Under the pieces are notes generated by a model. It made no database searches. It saw only the letters and a list, made by a program, of their open reading frames with translations, and was not told the origin of the DNA. Shown here one piece after another: positions 61,036 through 64,000 of a DNA stretch of 64,000 bases. Each line of letters starts with the position of its first letter. Position 1 is the stretch's first letter. The translations under genes were made by a program, and so were the position numbers. The stretch is from Flavipsychrobacter sp. GTDB taxonomy: Bacteria > Bacteroidota > Bacteroidia > Chitinophagales > Chitinophagaceae. The DNA is taken from contig JANINW010000006.1 of assembly GCA_024508935.1 (NCBI GenBank), forward strand, positions 394,663-458,662, written 5' to 3'.

Positions 61036-61043
61036 CAAAAATA
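61036..61043 (-). promoter_or_regulatory. possible -7 element ahead of the 60-58 kb gene group
   Basis: On the minus strand TATTTTTG matches TAnnTTTG, 38 nt ahead of the start at 60997, but no -33 TTG is present at the right distance. The 100-nt gap 60998-61097 shows nothing else clear. Confidence 0.28.
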
Positions 61044-61097
61044 AATAACACTTCCTGTTAATAGAAGAGATGCCCAGTTAAAGACTGGTTAACGGTT

Positions 61098-61850
61098 TTA
61101 GATAGAAGCGTTAAGGAATGGATAAGTGACCAATGACTGCATAATGCCTGAATGGCGCATTCTCTGCATTACTTCGGCATGTTTCAGGTGGTGCATATCG
61201 GTACCGCAATAGTCATATAAACGCTCTTTCAGCAATTGTTCTGCTATATGCTTTACCGATTTACCATAATAGCCCGCCAATGCAATGACGTTTAATTGCA
61301 GGTAGCAGCCACGGTCTTTCAGTTCGCGATACACTTCGGGGCGAGAATGATAAAATGCATAACGCTCAGGGTGGGCCAGTATAGGCTTATACCCTGCTGT
61401 CTGAATCTTAAAAATAATCTCGCTGAACCTTACCGGTTCGAACATAAATGACATCTCTACCAGTACTTCATTTCCTGTAATGGTGAGCAATGGCTCAGAA
61501 TCCAGCAGGTGCATGAAGTGGTCGTCTATATAGTATTCGGCTGCTGCTTTTACAGGCATAGTAATGCCTTGCTCTTCCAATGCATGATGCAATTGCTGCA
61601 AACCTGTAAGAATCGTGTTCCTGGTATTGGGGAAATGGTCATATTTGATATGCGGGGTAGTAACGATGCTCCTGTATCCCATGTCCTGCATCTGGCGGAT
61701 AAGGTTGACGCTGTCTTCAACTGTTTGGGCACCGTCATCAATTCCCGGTACAAAATGTGAGTGAATATCCGTTCCTAAAAAAGACCAATCGCTTACCGGT
61801 TGCCCTGTTACTGATGTTTCTTTTTTCCTGCCGAATAATTTTGAGAACAT
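61098..61850 (-). CDS. PHP-type tyrosine-protein phosphatase (CpsB/YwqE family)
   Basis: A 250-residue metal-dependent phosphatase of the PHP fold. Metal-site motifs: FLGTDIHSHFVPGIDDGAQT (HSH plus DDG), SIVTTPHIKYDHFPNT, PILAHPERYAFYHSR and YCGTDMHHLKH. Gram-positive homologues dephosphorylate BY-kinases of the capsule system. The likely substrate here is the Wzc kinase encoded at 44,930-47,347, whose tail holds ten tyrosines. It is encoded separately, about 14 kb upstream of that gene, on the same strand. Confidence 0.92.
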   Translation of the reverse strand: MFSKLFGRKKETSVTGQPVSDWSFLGTDIHSHFVPGIDDGAQTVEDSVNLIRQMQDMGYRSIVTTPHIKYDHFPNTRNTILTGLQQLHHALEEQGITMPVKAAAEYYIDDHFMHLLDSEPLLTITGNEVLVEMSFMFEPVRFSEIIFKIQTAGYKPILAHPERYAFYHSRPEVYRELKDRGCYLQLNVIALAGYYGKSVKHIAEQLLKERLYDYCGTDMHHLKHAEVMQRMRHSGIMQSLVTYPFLNASI

Positions 61851-61989
61851 GCCTTATACCGTTAAATGTAACTTACCTCGAGGGTACGAAGTTACAAAAT
61901 ACATAAGTTTCGCATCGTTCCTAATATCGTTTAACGCAGCAATAACAGTTAGTGTGCTTATAACTCGTGCCCCCTTCAAAGAGAAACAA

Positions 61990-62015
61990 AAATGCCGCTC
62001 ACAAGAGCGGCATTT
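61990..62015 (-). terminator. rho-independent terminator after the acyl-CoA mutase gene
   Basis: An 11-bp perfect stem (61990-62000 with 62005-62015) around a 4-nt loop, followed on the minus strand by UUUUGUUU. It lies 18 nt beyond the mutase stop codon. Confidence 0.88.
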
Positions 62016-62033
62016 AAAATTTAGTCAATTCCT

Positions 62034-64000
62034 TTACATATTCCTGCGGTACTGCCCACCTACTTCAAACAAGGCTTTGGTTATTTGTCCAAGTGAACAA
62101 TATTTGGCAGTTTCCATGAGTTCGGCAAAAATATTTTTGTTCTGTATGGCTACCTGCTGCAGCTTTCTTAATTGCTCCTGCCCTTTATCGCCGCTGCGCT
62201 TCCACAGGTTCTGTACATTCCTTATCTGTGCTTCTTTTTCTTCGGTTGTAGAGCGAATAACTTCCTGTGGTATTACGGTTGGAGAGCCTTTACTACTCAG
62301 GAAAGTATTTACACCGATGATCGGATATTCACCCGTATGCTTCAGCGTTTCGTAGTACAGGCTTTCTTCTTGTATCTTGCTGCGCTGGTACATAGTTTCC
62401 ATTGCGCCTAATACACCCCCGCGTTCTGTAATGCGGTCAAATTCACTCAATACTGCTTCTTCCACCAGGTTAGTCAGTTCCTCGATAATGAATGAGCCTT
62501 GAAGCGGATTCTCATTTTTGGCCAGCCCCAGCTCTTTATTGATGATGAGCTGTATGGCCATAGCACGGCGTACGCTTTCTTCTGTAGGCGTTGTAATTGC
62601 CTCATCATATGCGTTTGTATGCAGCGAATTACAGTTATCGTAAATCGCATACAAAGCCTGCAGTGTAGTGCGTATATCATTAAAGTCTATCTCCTGCGCG
62701 TGCAGCGAACGGCCGGAGGTTTGGATATGGTATTTGAGCATTTGAGAACGCTCGTTACCACCATATTTCAGCTTCATAGCTTTAGCCCATATACGGCGCG
62801 CTACGCGACCTATAACACTGTATTCAGGATCTACACCATTACTGAAGAAGAAAGACAGGTTCGGTGCAAACTCGTCTATATGCATGCCACGGCTAAGGTA
62901 ATACTCAACAAATGTGAACCCGTTGCTTAAGGTAAATGCCAGTTGTGAGATAGGGTTGGCACCTGCTTCTGCTATGTGGTAACCGCTAATAGACACAGAA
63001 TAGAAATTGCGTACCCCGTTGTCTATAAAATACTGTTGTACGTCGCCCATTACACGCAGGGAGAATTCCGTGGAAAAGATGCAGGTATTTTGTGCCTGGT
63101 CTTCTTTGAGTATATCTGCCTGCACCGTACCCCGTACGGCTTTCAGGGTATCTTCTTTTATTTTAGCATACACATCTGCCGGCAGCACCTGGTCACCGGT
63201 CACGCCCAGCAGCATCAGGCCGAGGCCGTCATTGCCATCAGGTAATTTACCTTGGTCACCGCCGCCAAAAACAGATGCATCATATACCGGTCGGGGCACT
63301 CCTTTCTCTTTGTATATAGCTTCTATTTTCTGGTTTACTTCATCTACCAGCCCCTGTTCCTTGATGTATAGCTCGCACTGCTGGTCTATAGCCACATTCA
63401 TAAAGAATGCAGTCATGGTGGGTGCCGGGCCGTTAATGGTCATCGAAACCGATGTCTTCGGATCTGCCAGGTGAAAGCCGCTATATAATTTCTTGGCATC
63501 ATCCAGGCAGCAAACGCTTACACCCGAATTACCTACCTTACCGTAAATATCAGGACGGTGATCTGGGTCTTGCCCGTATAATGTTACACTGTCAAACGCA
63601 GTACTCAAACGCTTTGCCGGCATACCTGCTGAAACATAGTGAAAGCGTTTGTTGGTACGCTCAGGCCCGCCCTCGCCGGCAAACATACGTGCAGGGTCTT
63701 CGCCTTCGCGCTTGAAAGGATAGATACCTGCAGCATACGGAAACTCACCAGGGAAGTTCTCACTCAATGCCCACAACAATATTTCGCCCCATGCCTCAAA
63801 TTCCGGTACGGCTACTTTAGGTATAGGCGTATGCGATAAAGATTGCGTATGTGTTTTGATGCGTAATTCTTTATTACGCACTTTATAAGTATAGTAGTCT
63901 CCCTTGTATTGATGTTTCTTCTCTTCCCAGTGTTCTAATAAGTATTTGTTCTTTGGGTCAAGTTCCAGCTCAGTTTTTGCATATACTTCCTGCAATGTTT
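62034..64000 (-). CDS. methylmalonyl-CoA/isobutyryl-CoA mutase family protein, C-terminal mutase part
   Basis: The frame stays open to the right edge, so the true start is outside; at least 655 residues are seen. They hold the substrate-binding TIM barrel of B12-dependent acyl-CoA mutases: [40 protein letters not shown], the [20 protein letters not shown] stretch and [20 protein letters not shown]. These resemble the C-terminal half of the fused IcmF enzymes, in which a B12 domain and a GTPase chaperone come first, rather than MutB. The reaction is carbon-skeleton rearrangement, probably isobutyryl- to n-butyryl-CoA or a related pair. A terminator follows. Confidence 0.9.
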   Translation of the reverse strand, partial: TLQEVYAKTELELDPKNKYLLEHWEEKKHQYKGDYYTYKVRNKELRIKTHTQSLSHTPIPKVAVPEFEAWGEILLWALSENFPGEFPYAAGIYPFKREGEDPARMFAGEGGPERTNKRFHYVSAGMPAKRLSTAFDSVTLYGQDPDHRPDIYGKVGNSGVSVCCLDDAKKLYSGFHLADPKTSVSMTINGPAPTMTAFFMNVAIDQQCELYIKEQGLVDEVNQKIEAIYKEKGVPRPVYDASVFGGGDQGKLPDGNDGLGLMLLGVTGDQVLPADVYAKIKEDTLKAVRGTVQADILKEDQAQNTCIFSTEFSLRVMGDVQQYFIDNGVRNFYSVSISGYHIAEAGANPISQLAFTLSNGFTFVEYYLSRGMHIDEFAPNLSFFFSNGVDPEYSVIGRVARRIWAKAMKLKYGGNERSQMLKYHIQTSGRSLHAQEIDFNDIRTTLQALYAIYDNCNSLHTNAYDEAITTPTEESVRRAMAIQLIINKELGLAKNENPLQGSFIIEELTNLVEEAVLSEFDRITERGGVLGAMETMYQRSKIQEESLYYETLKHTGEYPIIGVNTFLSSKGSPTVIPQEVIRSTTEEKEAQIRNVQNLWKRSGDKGQEQLRKLQQVAIQNKNIFAELMETAKYCSLGQITKALFEVGGQYRRNM

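Overview
The window looks like a Bacteroidota chromosome, probably from the Chitinophagaceae or a close relative. The sequence-based reasons are promoters of the TTTG-N(17-23)-TAnnTTTG type (clearest ahead of rpmH and an ArsR-type gene), almost no Shine-Dalgarno sites, a bacterial geranylgeranylglyceryl-phosphate synthase homologue, an UpxY-type NusG paralogue heading a capsule locus, and a mutase half that matches the large fused acyl-CoA mutases common in this phylum. Genus and species cannot be read from the sequence alone.

Layout. Bases 1-12,700 are housekeeping or core: the end of kbl; a TetR-controlled tripartite RND efflux operon (433-7009, minus) with a 28-bp near-perfect operator; mscL; a GGGP synthase; rpmH-rnpA-yidD; a small lipoprotein; a gamma-carbonic-anhydrase-like protein; an ArsR-type regulator; tsaB and ridA back to back over a symmetric promoter; and an orphan HPt protein. 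Bases 12,692-14,617 (plus) encode a PglF/WbpM-type nucleotide-sugar 4,6-dehydratase.

Bases 57,514 down to 14,626 are one uninterrupted minus-strand string of 40 genes, with no gap above about 70 nt, that builds and exports a surface polysaccharide. It begins with a winged-helix/degenerate-nucleotidyltransferase protein overlapping upxY, behind a short leader rich in inverted repeats. Next come sugar-nucleotide enzymes, a WbpG-HisH-HisF amidotransferase trio, Wza and Wzc export proteins, a Wzm/Wzt ABC exporter, ten glycosyltransferases, methyltransferases, acetyltransferases, a deacetylase, three asparagine-synthase-like proteins, a ceramidase-like hydrolase, a CapK/PaaK-like adenylating enzyme, a Wzy/WaaL-type membrane protein, and a small phosphoglycosyl transferase at the end. 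Genes WbpB, WbpD, WecB/WbpI and WbpG/HisH/HisF together suggest a di-N-acetylated, acetamidino-modified uronic acid; the TviB/WbpO-type dehydrogenase and AsnB homologues suggest amidated amino-uronic acids. These sugar assignments are inference.

Bases 57,734-61,850 (minus), separated by a terminator, hold a CBS-nucleotidyltransferase, a LegC-type aminotransferase, an NAD-dependent epimerase, and a PHP-type tyrosine phosphatase, the likely partner of the Wzc kinase. The window ends inside a methylmalonyl-/isobutyryl-CoA mutase gene (62,034 to the edge). No tRNA, rRNA, CRISPR array, insertion sequence or integrase was seen. No stretch longer than 300 bases lacks a gene.
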